From NCBI GenBank assembly GCA_032622095.1, contig CP136068.1, positions 6,053,314 to 6,117,313 of the forward strand: a DNA stretch of 64,000 nt. The letters run 5' to 3'. This document shows, piece after piece, positions 49,942-60,751 of this stretch; within the stretch, counting starts at the first letter, position 1; each line of letters begins with the position of its first letter. Source of the DNA: Siphonodentalium dalli (lineage: Eukaryota > Mollusca > Scaphopoda > Gadilida > Siphonodentaliidae). The notes under the pieces are model-generated. The model made no database searches. It had not been told where the DNA came from and was given only the letters and a program-made list of their open reading frames with translations. Both the position numbers and the translations under genes were made by a program.

Positions 49942-51101
49942 CAACATTTTAGAGTGGATAAGTTGCGGTGCGATTATATGATATCCAGTTATATGAGTAG
50001 TCAATTTAAGCCGAATTGTGCCTTGTACTTTAATCTGTTCTGAAATTATTCGTGATAATCTCAGGACACAACATGTGGCGTTGTGCGGTGTCTGGGGCGT
50101 GGCTAAATGGTGGGGTTCTGGTATCTCACCACCGACTTTTGACAACATTGACAATACGAAAATTAACACTGGCAATTTCTTACATGTAAATCAAAAGTCG
50201 CATATTTTCACCTCTTTTTTCCCCGCCAAATCTGTGCACTGAACTTGTAATTAATTGGAACATTTCCGACCTTTTCGGCCGGTGTCAGCTTGCGAACTCC
50301 AATCCTTTGGAAGGTTTGATATATCAGCCCTGGTTCTGCTAATTTGCGATATGATCCTGTTGTCCAGTGGATATTGTGAAGATGGCCGTGTACGGAAACA
50401 ATGAAGATTCCAGAGGTGTTATGCTCTTATGTTTCAATAACGTGTTCTGCTATGAGCACTATAGGTAGATGACCAGAGGTATGTGTGGTTCAACCTGTAC
50501 CTCTTGGACATGAGTAGTTTTCCATGAGTTGGGGCATCATGAGGTCAAATAAGGTCTGCGATATCATGATCCCTTGTCTAAGTCGTATATCATACTATTG
50601 TTTACTATAGGATTATACTGATTTGACCATCCCTCGACGATACAATTGTTACTACCAGTCATAACCAATTAAGAATATGATATTGTTAATTATGCTTGTA
50701 TGTTCTTAAACTATATCATTTATATCTCCCACGTATTGTGGTTACTTATATACATTTAACCTTATATCAGTTACAATCACTTGGAGAAAGGAAGTTTATC
50801 CTACATCCGGGAACACATCAAACTATATTTACTATCGTATGTACTATCGGACACCTGGTCGGTCCTGTTGAATTGACATTGTGCCGTTGGATCATGCTGA
50901 AGCGCCAAGATGTTCGCGGGTCTTGCTGAATTGCCACGATGCTGGTGAATGTGCACAAGTATATGCCGTTGAGCAAAACTACCGTAATCATTTGCTGTCA
51001 TTTTCGCGGTGTTTGGCCAATCCAAGCGAGTTGAATATTGTAAAATATTGTTTTCGATTTGTTACATCCATCATATATACATTTGAATACGTTTCCAGTG
51101 A
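49942..51101. other. Intergenic DNA, nothing recognised
   Basis: About 1.2 kb of mixed-composition sequence between the fold-back and hAT-like elements. Open frames of fewer than 120 codons on both strands overlap one another and have no recognisable domain. I see no repeat or RNA gene. Confidence 0.5.
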
Positions 51102-51563
51102 ATTCCAAGCAGAAACGTGGCGACAGGGGTGGTTTGGGGGTGTGTCACCCCCCCAACTTTGGTCAAAATTTTCAACAGTTGGAAATTTCATACCTGCCAA
51201 AACATTAGTTGGAAATTTCACACCAACAATAGGTTGAAAATGTTCTTGTAGTTTGATCTTCAAACAATTTATTGGGGGGAATTAATTGTTTTTGGACCAA
51301 TATTTGCATATTTTCCTATTTTTGGTCAAAATTTTGGAATGAAATTGTTATCAGTTGGAAATTTTCCAACCTTAGGGGGTGGGGTGACAGGTTGGACATT
51401 TCCAACACTTGGAAAGCTTGTGTCCTGGTCCCTCCCCCGTGGCCAATCAAAAACTGCTAGTTAATTTAAGAAAACAATATTGTCATACATTTGGTCAGCA
51501 TTGTCATTGGACTTTTTCCAACCTAAGTGGGGATGTCAGGTTTGAAATTTCCAACTCTAGGAT

Positions 51564-52022
51564 TTTGCGATTTTCTTGTTCAGATTAAAAAACTTTCGCA
51601 CACCGGGCCGAACCATGGTCGGCCCGGTGTGTCATTGTCCCTATGGCCAATAAAAAACTGCTTATCAGTTTAATAAAACAATATTTTACTACATTTGGTC
51701 AAACTTGTGGACTTAAATGGTCATCAGTTGGAGAATTTTCCAACCTGAGGGGGAGTATTAGATTTGAAATTTCCAAGACTATAGGAAAACTTCAGTTGAG
51801 GCCAGTCTAGATGCTATAGGATTTGCGATTTTCTTGTATAGTTTTCAAAATGTTCTCACACCGGGCGGAAGAACCATGGTCATCCCGGTGTGTCCTGGTC
51901 CCTTACCCGTAGCCGTGTGCATTTGTCTGGAGTTAGACCACTAGATGTTAGGATTTATGCAATTGTTCAGGTTAAAATATCTGAATGTTTTCTCATACCG
52001 GGAATTTAGAACCATGGTTTTT
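51564..52022 (+). repeat. ~259-bp diverged tandem units inside the hAT-like element
   Basis: TTTGCGATTTTCTTG followed by CACACCGGGC occurs at about 51,564/51,599 and again at about 51,823/51,857. A third, weaker unit (ATGCAATTGTTCAGGTTAAA, then ATACCGGG) follows near 51,957. TTTCCAACCT words recur with a similar spacing. This is a degenerate minisatellite carried by the transposon. Confidence 0.65.
51599..51631. other. Perfect 13-bp-arm palindrome, 7-nt loop
   Basis: CACACCGGGCCGA (51,599-51,611), loop ACCATGG, then the exact inverse (51,619-51,631). A decayed version lies at 51,855-51,890. It is inside the hAT-like element, and its function is unknown. Confidence 0.8.
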
Positions 52023-52194
52023 GAATATATATTAGGCCTGAGAGCACTGAGGTGCAAGGGGTGGGGTGCAAATGGAATTATGCAAAACTTGTGTTTGGTC
52101 CGAATCTGATTCAAGGGGGGGGTGCAATTGGAATTTCCCAATGTGGACAGCCCCCCCCCAACGGAGACTCTCTAGCCACGTCCCTGATTCCAAG

Positions 52195-53040
52195 TCGACA
52201 ATGTGCTCTTGTTGATCATTTGTGTTTTTCTTCTATGTAATTCTTTAAACCCATGAACATATGGCGTAAGAATACAAAATTATTATGAAACTTTCAAGAA
52301 TATCCATGTTTATATTCTGGAACATTTTAATAATTGCTACAACTGGAATAGCCATCTTGATTAGGTGTAGACAGGGGTTCGATGTAACACTGTTTGATAC
52401 ATATTAGATTATAGTTAACTAAAACAATGTTAATTTAAGACTATATACACTTCCCAAAAGATGAGGTATAAGCAGAATGATGTTCCCAGAGGCCCACTGT
52501 GGGGGATATCATCACTAAATTCACCCTATGTGTACCTCATTCTGCAAATGTCAGACGCACTAAAGTCAGTATTGAACTGCATCCATCATATCTGGAGGTT
52601 GATGTCAGAGTGAATCCCAATGTGAGAATTATCGGCATTTCTGATTGGTTAACAATTTTTCGGCAACTAAGAGCTAGCATTCATTAGGAACAAATAGAGA
52701 AACGATGCAAAACGAACAAGATATTTAACATAATAAATGAATAAATGGGAACGCAGCAAATACATTATGCTTATAGTCGGTGTGCAACAACCAGGATAGC
52801 CATTATTAAAATATGTTCACAGAATACATGATTTTGAATGGGATTTTCTCGATTCGTTCAGCTTAGCAAAATACTAATGAACTAGAGGTCAGATTCCATG
52901 GAATCAGATATACTTCCATGGTATCCCATTCCATGTTTGTGTTATGCGTATAGGTGTGTTCCTCTTCTTGCGAATGCATATTGGTGTTTTGTGATCTGAT
53001 GGTGGACTTGCATTGATATTTCTAAATAAAATATATATTC
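52195..53040. other. AT-rich intergenic DNA, nothing recognised
   Basis: About 850 bp without a supportable gene or repeat. It contains short open frames only and the word pair TTCCATGGAATC/CTTCCATGGTATCC near 52,900. Confidence 0.45.
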
Positions 53041-53145
53041 CAAAGGTTTATGTCATTTGGTTCGACCCACCGTGGATGATTAATGACAATCTATTGCATC
53101 ATGGTCGTGACCAACTGAGCCACCATTCACCCCAGCCAAGCAGTT
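53015..53145 (-). repeat. tRNA-like promoter pair, possible SINE head
   Basis: On the minus strand, TGGCTCAGTTGG (53,111-53,122) matches a tRNA A box. GGGTCGAACC (53,059-53,068), 54 bp further on, resembles a B box. The flanks do not form an acceptor stem, and the A-to-B distance is longer than in a normal tRNA, so this is not a tRNA gene. It may be the head of a tRNA-derived SINE whose AT-rich tail lies near 53,020-53,040. A decayed tRNA pseudogene is the alternative. Confidence 0.35.
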
Positions 53146-53309
53146 CATTTTGATTCGGTATGGATACATTTTAGAGCTAATTATAAACCCTCCCCAGGAC
53201 CCCCATATCATAGTATTTCTTTGCGTCATCGCTACACTAAAGTCATCAACGTCTTTGTAATAGAGAGATAACTATATCACAATCAATACTGCTAGCTAAG
53301 TGCTTACCC

Positions 53310-53845
53310 GTCCGCTCTAAAAACTAATGTTGCCTTATATACTACCAAACACAGGCAGTGTTCAAAATATAAAACACTTGATTCGCGATTTTCCACTTTT
53401 TCCCGTTTACGAGTTTCGTTGGAATTTGCCAAAAGCCTCGACCCTCCCGGGGCGTACGCCCCCTCTCTGTTGGACAGGTTACGTTCATAGTAGAGCGGAC
53501 ATACATATATTATATCGGTGAACATATTCATGCAGTCGCCTTGCTCCTTGATAAGTCCGTTTGAATTTGAGTCAGGAAGATTGAGTTTGAATTTGAGTAA
53601 TATATATCACCTGTTAACAACGTTTCACGCTACCAAGTTTAAACCGTCCATTCTAAAACTTTGAAAAGCGTACTAAACTTGCGTTTGGATACTACTTTCC
53701 ACATCCACTCGTCGAAAAGTTTTTATCTCAATATTTGATTTTCGTTGGAATTTTCCCCATTTGATTTTCGTTGGAATTTGCCAAATCTGAACCCACCCCG
53801 ACACAAACTCTCCGTCGAGCAGGTTGCATTTACAGTAGAGAGGTC
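53310..53845. repeat. Two diverged copies of a ~190-bp inverted-repeat element
   Basis: Copy 1 (53,310-53,500) is bounded by GTCCGCTCTA and its exact inverse TAGAGCGGAC. Copy 2 (about 53,646-53,845) has similar but decayed ends (GTCCATTCTA and TAGAGAGGTC). Both contain the identical 20-mer starting TTTCGTTGGAATTTGCC at 53,414 and 53,766. Copy 2 also has a short duplication of the GATTTTCGTTGGAATTT segment. They may be two insertions of one MITE family. Confidence 0.5.
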
Positions 53846-53863
53846 AAATTTTGGATAAGTGCA

Positions 53864-54290
53864 CACTAAATAAAAAGTTGCTAAATTAACCACAAAAGTA
53901 GTTAATTTTTACTACTTTTGGTAGTTCGTATTCATCCCGCTACCTTGGGAGGTTAATTTTACTACCTGGCGAGTAGCTAAAAAATTAAATACCTTTGGTA
54001 GTTAAAATAACTACCTTCAGTGGTTGAAATAACTACCTCTTGTGGCTATTTTAACTACCCAAAGGTAGGCTAAATTTTAACTACTTTAGGTAGTGGGATG
54101 AATATGAACTACCCAGTATTTAAATTTACTACCTGCGAGTGGGAATTTTTGCTACCTGCGGGTAGTTAATCTGATAACTACTATTGGTGGGAAATTATTC
54201 TACCTCGAGTGGTTGTTCTAGCTATTTTAATAGGTATTCAAAGGGGTCCAATCTAATCACTCAAAGTAGCTATTTAATCAACTTTTAGTG
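53864..54290. mobile_element. Fold-back element rich in GGTAGT/ACTACC, 427 bp
   Basis: This is a long imperfect palindrome. CACTAAA at 53,864 is mirrored by TTTAGTG ending at 54,290. A 25-bp segment at 53,920-53,944 is inverted at 54,089-54,113 with two mismatches. Near the centre, TTTGGTAGTTAAAATA is mirrored by TATTTTAACTACC. Many ACTACC/GGTAGT words are spaced along both arms. It could fold as one hairpin. No target duplication was clear, and there is no coding capacity. Confidence 0.6.
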
Positions 54291-54603
54291 GATAATATTG
54301 CCTCTAAAGATATTAATGACATGTGGACCACAAAATATGACAATGGAGAAAATAATTTCAATATTTATTCAAAATAAACAAATATATATAGTTCAGAGCA
54401 TTTGTGCTTTTAGCTTAAAATAAATTGCAACACAAGGCCTCTTACCAGGAATAAGTACATTAGCCTACACACAAACAAAACAATGTAAATTTCGTGAAAA
54501 TTTGACCAAGGGAATCTTATCAGACATCAGACACTGAAACTTATTTTATCTAAATAATTCATAATGTACCCAAAAGGGTTGCAATCTGGGTCGTCAAATT
54601 TAA

Positions 54604-55170
54604 AAAACAGCAATAAACTGAAATGGAGTGTCATTTCGTAGATTCTGTTGAAATCACTCTTAAAGAAGCAAAATGAGCAATAAAGAGCGTTCCTTATCAC
54701 ATTAGAAAATATGTAGAAATATTGCGGGTAACAATGCCTTTGACCCCCAGATGACTAAGGGGTGGGGGATTTCCAAAAATTATATAACCAATAAAGAGCG
54801 CTTCTTATCAGTTCAAAAGATATGTGTGGAAAATTGCACAAATGTAAAATAATGCATTGTTAATGTCATGGGATAGGTGATGTGGGCATCAAATTATTGA
54901 CAACTATATCACACTGTGGCAGTGTCATTTCATCGATGCTGTTGACGTCTTAAGGACGCAATAAAGAGCGTTCCTTATCACATTAGAAAATATGTCGGAA
55001 AATTGCGGGTATAAGCGCATTTGTCCCTCAAATGAAGTGGGGGGGGGGGGGGTGGGCAACAACAATAATGTGACAAATAAAGAGCGTTTTTTATCAGTTC
55101 AGAAGAAGTGGGGAAAATTGCACAAAAGTAAAATAATGCATGGTTAATATCATGTGATTGATGCTGTGGG
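54604..55170 (+). repeat. 281-bp tandem duplication with AATAAAGAGCG subrepeats
   Basis: The segment around GCAATAAAGAGCGTTCCTTA (54,677) recurs at 54,958, a period of 281 bp, with clear but incomplete identity over both units. Within each unit AATAAAGAGCG occurs twice (54,679 and 54,790; 54,960 and 55,076), and a further partial copy starts at 55,204, so an older half-unit duplication is visible. A run of 14 G lies at 55,039-55,052 in the second unit. Confidence 0.75.
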
Positions 55171-55204
55171 CATCAAATATTTAAAGATGCACTACTAATC
55201 AGCA

Positions 55205-55950
55205 ATAAAGAGCATTTATTATCCACTTAATAGATGTAACTTTATCCGGAGTTATATTGCAGCTGCTGTTTATCCCAGATACTGGGTCTTTATTCTATTC
55301 CAAAAAATGTCGTATTGGGACATTTTGATCTATTTTAGAGATATTTATTTGTTCAAAGATATTTATATATAAACAGAAAAGTTCACTCTGTTGGCTTTGC
55401 AATACTAATGGGAGTGCATGAACTAATGGTTGTGTCGTTTATATGGGGTTGTGGACCACACAAGACTCTATAAACAATTCCAAAGAACATACATGTACAT
55501 GTTCAAAATATTGTTTTATAACTTTAACCGACAATAAAAAAGACGTAAGCACCATTCGGACATGATATCAGTCTTCAACCCAGAGAACATTGCGGGCATG
55601 GATTAGTATCCCTTGTCACCACTGGGCGGAGCCACTCCCTGTTCATTCATTAAGAGCATCGAAACACCAGGTGCGTGGCATCCGAAATAGTATTATAGTC
55701 TATTTCATACCATTTCAGTTGAGTAGAGTCACAACAGCCCTCGCATAGCCATTAGCCAAAAGATCATTTTATAATTTTGTGTAGTCCACTTGAGGTAAAA
55801 CACACCACTCTAGTTGTTATATGCAGTGAAACAAATATTATTTACCAAATTGCCTTAATGTTTACAAGGAAAACATACTTGTTTGCCAACAATTGCACAG
55901 AGGCTGACATAATTTCATTATGATATTTAAAATTTGACAATGGATAAAAA
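55205..55950. other. Intergenic DNA, nothing recognised
   Basis: About 750 bp of AT-rich sequence. It includes a near-palindrome GAACATACATGTACATGTTC at about 55,486. I see no supportable gene or repeat. Confidence 0.45.
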
Positions 55951-55956
55951 TAATAC

Positions 55957-56045
55957 CCATATAGTTTAACGAGATACAAGGCTTATTTGGCATTTGCTGA
56001 ATCATACTCGCGAAAACAAACCTTGTATCTCATAAAACTATATGG
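55957..56045. other. Strong hairpin, 25-bp arms and 39-nt loop
   Basis: The arm at 55,957-55,981 (CCATATAGTTTA, then GAGATACAAGG) is inverted at 56,021-56,045 with three mismatches. Partial pairing continues a few bases outward. The size is within the range of a microRNA precursor or a very small MITE. The sequence alone does not decide between them. Confidence 0.6.
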
Positions 56046-58553
56046 ATATTCTATATTTAACCATTCAACCAACTCACCGATGCGCTGCCCGGGAGTGACA
56101 ACAGTCGTACCTCTCTCCCCTTGTGTCGCTATTCTCTTGGGATGAATTACGCAGGGTACAGATTCGCCAACAAGTAAATGTATAAGGGCAATTGAACATC
56201 ATCACCAATCACCATTACCAAAAGAAAACTGTTTCCACATAAATGGGGCCGACCTAACCAGCAAGCGACTCAATTGTTGTCAGTGATCTGACATCTGATA
56301 GTAGAGCGAGATCTCTTGGAGATCCCAGAATTGTGGACAACAGCTGCAAACGAGGTAATTGGTCCAGGTAGAGGACACCTTTAGTACCATATTGGTCAAT
56401 GACATGGTACCACACGTCATTCCGAAAATTTAACAATGACTGGCAGTCTAAATATATGACTAGATGTGTTTTTATTCATGACATGCTAGGGATAATGATG
56501 ACATAGCCATGTCGTTTTCACTAGCCATGTATATTTCACTCAAACCAATTAACCAAGCTTGTGTGGGTATCGTGCTTTGCTTTTCCAGTATATACCAAAA
56601 TCATCAAATAAAATCATAAATGTGACATCAGATTTCTCCCCTGATGTACCGTTATGAAACTACTGAAATGTGCCAAAATTGGGTATAAGACAAAACGTTG
56701 AGTATGTGGCTCTTGGGTTTGGCAGAAAAATAATCCATGACCTGGGATGTAGGCATAGACAAATCTCATCTTCGGGACCAGCTATTGGGTCCGGACAATT
56801 GGCCGAAATATCTTGCCTCTCGGGGTGAGATCTTTCCAACCCCACACCTCAGGTCAGGATGAATAATATTATTTTTATCTCAATCTAACTTCAGCTGAAC
56901 ATGCACTGCGCCCATAATGTTTTGCATTCAGAATTGTTTATTTCTGGTATAGTTACACAGAGCTTATAAAGTCAATGAAAATGACCCTGATTCTAATCAG
57001 ATGTTCATGACATGCATGTGCTATCAACTGATACAGATGACAATCAGCCATGACATGAGGATACACCTGTTGCGTCTTGTCAATACAAAAGAACGATCAA
57101 GTTTTACATGTGTATATCACCTGGATACACATGTGTATAATCAGTTCTCATTAAAATTAGGCTCTCAGGCTGGAATAAGCTACACATAACAGTCCTAATG
57201 AATATACACATGTAACTATAAGTCACATAACCGCCACTATAAATAGTTTATGCAGGCAATTCCTGTTGTATAACATCAAAGCGCAGTTTTACGATTGACA
57301 GAATGTTATCTCCTGTTACTTGAATTTTGGCGAATAAGAAAAACGGGTGCTAACTGTTGAAATTCTTGGAAATACTTAATTCTATTCTCCTTGATGGCTA
57401 TTATTGATAATTTCTGGACTCTTCAAATGGACACACATTAGTGTTAAATTAGTTGTAATCACAAATTTGTGAACACTGAAATAAGCATTGTGACCAGATA
57501 TGACAGGAAACTTATTATGCTATTTTAGCTATGTGTCGAGAAACTCTGGAGCCGATGAAAATCGTCAATATACTGATTGGCTTCATCACTTTACTGTTAA
57601 ATGTTGTGATTGACTGACATTGATGTAAAGATTCTTGGGGATAATGGAAATACCAGATATTTTCTTCATGAATCTTTAATGCTTATATAGCTTGTTCAAG
57701 AGTGTAATTTAGTTAGAACTGTTGTATTTATGTAATACACACGCTTCACACATCTCGATGATACTGAAATTAATATATGAAATAATAGAAACAAAAACTT
57801 CAAGGTGACATGCAACAGTTTTAGAGTGATCTGGGCCCCCACATCTGATCCCAAAAAGTGGAAAAGTGTAGGTTGTGTTTGTGTAACTACCACACTTTTC
57901 AGTTAGATGAGAATCCAACCCATATTTTATGAGTTCAAGGAATACTATTTCACATGCGGAATATCCGTGTCGCACAATAGGCCCATAGCCCCATAGGGGA
58001 TAGCCCCAAAATTGTCTATTTGATCATATCAGATTTTGAAAACAATTTTGAGACAGTCCGTAAACTCTTCCCTTTCTGGTCAAATCGTATCATTGGCTCT
58101 GTATTCAATTAGAATTATAAGATATACTTTGTAAAAGAATGAATACATGTATCACTTGACTTTTCATTTTGCAGAAATATGCTATGTGTTGGTAGAAATC
58201 AACAGCGAAGGCTTTATCCTCAATCGGTGATGTGACAACATATGGGGAGATAGCTAGGTCATGAAGTTTTCGCTCAAAATGCGAAACATATCTCAAAACA
58301 TTGAAATGTTACGCCAAACATCACTAGATAGGAGCATTTCTAAAATATCGCATCTGACCGAAGTGGCAACCAATTAAATTCATTATTTAGCCAAACCGGT
58401 TGCATATGTCACCTTTAACTGTAGATTAAAGATCCAAACATTTTCAACGTATTGTTCAGGTTTCTAAATCTGAGATAAATTGAACACATTGTATGCATTC
58501 AATATGTGATTACATGTTATTTTGAAAACTTTCCTGTATTAATATAAGTTTAG
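56046..58553. other. Gene-free 2.5-kb stretch
   Basis: Only short, overlapping open frames are present, for example a 60-codon minus-strand frame at 56,254-56,436 and a 61-codon one at 56,660-56,845. Neither resembles a known domain, and no splice-site-bounded exon chain is visible. A small perfect hairpin, ACATGTGTAT with inverse ATACACATGT, lies at 57,106-57,134. An undetected exon of a long-intron gene cannot be excluded. Confidence 0.4.
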
Positions 58554-58688
58554 TTGTGGTGTATTGATGGTAACATGGCGTGACATTGACAACTTCAGGT
58601 TTATGTTCAACCGATTCACAAAGCGACAAGGTTGAACACAAGCTAAAAGTGGTCAATGTCATGACATGTTACCATCAATCCACCACAA
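58554..58688. other. Long hairpin, 59-bp arms and 17-nt loop
   Basis: The arm 58,554-58,612 is inverted at 58,630-58,688 without gaps, with 50 of 59 positions matching. The outer part (TTGTGGTG, ATTGATGGTAACATG, TGACATTGAC) is better conserved than the part near the loop. The compact length and lack of interior suit a MITE or a hairpin transcript. No target duplication was seen at the ends. Confidence 0.7.
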
Positions 58689-58843
58689 TGGCCTACATGT
58701 ATTTGTTCTGCCAACAGTCCTGGTCATTCACATTAATTTGGCACTTATTCCGCATAATGATCAGCAGAAAATGTCAAAATCTCCTAAACCTCTCTCCAAC
58801 ATATGACATGAAACGGCCATCGAGAGACGATGAAGCGGTCTTG

Positions 58844-59429
58844 GTTTCCGTTATGCTAATGGCTCCAGACGTAAACATGGGATATGTTGCACGACTGTCT
58901 GACCAATCAAAGATGCGGTTTCTTACTGGAAGCAGAACATTGTATGATTTTCATCCTGGTCAGCACATTAGAAAATTTCCTTCAGTATATACACAGGTAC
59001 ATACTAGTAGATGCAACCTGTGGGTACGATGCTGAACATTTTATTCTTAGTACGAACATCAAACTCAAGCTCAGGATCATATTAGGCGTTTGCGCTGAAT
59101 TTCTTCTCTGTAGTTCCAAACATGTTTCCGTTATTTTGATGGCTCCAGGCGTAAACATGGGATATGCTGCGCGACTCTCCGATCAATAAAAGATGCGGTT
59201 TCTTACTGGAAGCGGAACATTGTATGAATTTCATCCTGTTCACCACGTTAGAGAATTTCCTGCTGTACATACACAGGTACATGTACATAGATGCAACCTG
59301 TGGGTATGATGCTGAACTTTTAATTCTTAGTACGAACATCGTACTACATGTACACTACCTGAAGCTCAGATCGTATTCATATTATGAATTATTCTCTGTA
59401 GTTCCAATGTAGTTCCAAACATGTTCCTG
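58844..59429 (+). repeat. 280-bp tandem duplication
   Basis: GTTTCCGTTAT at 58,844 and 59,124 starts two copies. The order is then conserved: ATGGCTCCAG, CGTAAACATGGGATATG, GATGCGGTTTCTTACTGGAA, ACACAGGTACAT, GATGCAACCTGTGGGTA and TCTTAGTACGAACATC. The copies differ by many substitutions and a few indels. Open frames across them do not stay in phase, so coding is unlikely. The second copy ends with a repeated GTAGTTCCAA. Confidence 0.8.
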
Positions 59430-59578
59430 ACTGTACCTGCAAATAACGGGCCAAAATAGATGATATAGATTAATAAAAGTGTTAAGGCCAGCGAAAAAAT
59501 TAGGGTAGGTAGGTCGGTAAGGAATTTTTATTTTATTTCGATATTTTTTATCCAACTGCAGAAATACCTCGACTGATG

Positions 59579-59733
59579 TTGCCCAGTTGAGGGTCATCAA
59601 GATATGGATATATGACGATCCACATCATGCTGATTCCCAAATGGGGTTCACTCAGCCTGGTGTAGTCATAACCTCGTACGTGGCTGTCTTCCTGCTGACC
59701 CCATCATAATATGTATTTTGTCAACTCCGGTTA
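59579..59733 (+). repeat. 155-bp dispersed repeat, copy 1
   Basis: Runs from TTGCCCAGTTGAGGGTCA to TCAACTCCGGTTA and is 94% identical (nine substitutions) to 61,859-62,019 in the same orientation, apart from one 6-bp gap. Both copies contain GGGTCA near the start and TGCTGACCC near the end, which are partly complementary. The family is unknown. Confidence 0.85.
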
Positions 59734-60750
59734 CATAAAATGCTAACCCATGCTGTGGGGAAAGTATTACTTGATTAACAGTGGAAATATACATTAAGAT
59801 TAAACTTACTTCATGCTTAAGTAAGTTTTTTATTATTCACATACCACATTTTTTTTATAAATTTTGCTATAAACTTGGTACAAAATTCATGTCACTAACT
59901 TTTTATAAGAATTTTACCAATAATACCGCCATTATACCGTACTTGTATTGTGACAACTACATCCCTTTTTCTGGGGGTAGCCAGTACGCCCACCGAGCAT
60001 GCCTGGTTTGTTAAAACAGTAGCTATACCCCTAACATATGTGGTGATAACCTATATACATGTATATATACAGATACACACCCACCATGTCTGTTGATAGT
60101 GTTCCAGAAGTCCCAAAACAAGACATAAAGCAGGCAGGAGATCAACTCTCAGGAAATTAAAATTGCAAAATGTATGCCCATTAATCCACAACCCAACACA
60201 CACCTGGGGCTTTTGAGACAGCTGACACTTCGTGGTCACTTTTCACATGGATATGTTAGAAAACATGTGTTTTGCACACTAAAGATCATCAATATTTATG
60301 AGCATTAAATTTTGACTTTTTCTCAAAATATCAATAAAAAGTTTAGGGTCGGCAGGTTATTTTTAGGTTCGGTCGATGTACGGAAACATAGTATCTCTTT
60401 TTTGGCCTAATGTAGCTCAGCTTGGACATGAGATATAATTCTCACAGAAGTTCATGGAATGATGGAGGAAAGATGGAAATTTCCAGTGATGGATTGAAGA
60501 GTATACCCTCTGTTAAGCGGATTCATGATATACCCCCCGGTATCACACACGGTTCTAGGCCTTATGCCGACCCGTTATAATAAGTTTGGGTTGCCGGAGC
60601 CTGGGTTCCCAAAATTAAGTATAACCGAACCGTAATATTCATAATTTGTCATGCTTTTGTACATTAATTTTATTTGGGAAAACGCTGAAAGATCTAATTA
60701 AATGCGAAAAAAGCATATTGGATGTAACAATAAACAGTGCCATTGTAGCT
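59734..60750. other. Intergenic DNA, nothing firm recognised
   Basis: About 1 kb of AT-rich sequence without a supportable gene. TTTAGGGTCGGCAGGTT near 60,341 resembles ATTAGGGTAGGTAGGTCGG near 59,497 and may mark remnants of one dispersed family, but the match is short. Confidence 0.4.
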
Positions 60751-60751
60751 A

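Larger units (their letters stand above)
51110..52186. mobile_element. Non-autonomous hAT-like element, 1,077 bp
   Basis: The element is flanked by an exact 8-bp direct repeat, ATTCCAAG, at 51,102-51,109 and 52,187-52,194. Its ends are CAGAAACGTGGCGACAG and, inverted at the right, CAGGGACGTGGCTAGAG (13 of 17 identical). An 8-bp target duplication and termini starting CAG are typical of the hAT superfamily. The interior has no transposase. It consists of TTGGAAATTTC-rich diverged tandem units of about 259 bp, one carrying a 13-bp-arm palindrome. The family assignment rests on ends and target duplication only. Confidence 0.82.

Noticed and set aside
55039-55052. 14-G run as a G-quadruplex regulatory site.
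   Set aside because: A homopolymer in a decayed tandem repeat, where length is often unreliable in assemblies; there is no gene nearby to regulate.
56254-56845. Possible exons on the minus strand.
   Set aside because: Frames of 60-61 codons with no recognisable family and no consistent splice-site chain; they cannot be told from chance.
58580-59189. Overlapping open frames of 151 and 101 codons.
   Set aside because: They overlap in different frames across a hairpin and a tandem duplication, and the two duplicate copies do not preserve a common frame.
60405-60480. tRNA-like segment starting TGTAGCTCAGCTTGG.
   Set aside because: A-box similarity and a short stem (TGAGA/TCTCA) exist, but the loop has six bases, there is no B box and no acceptor pairing.
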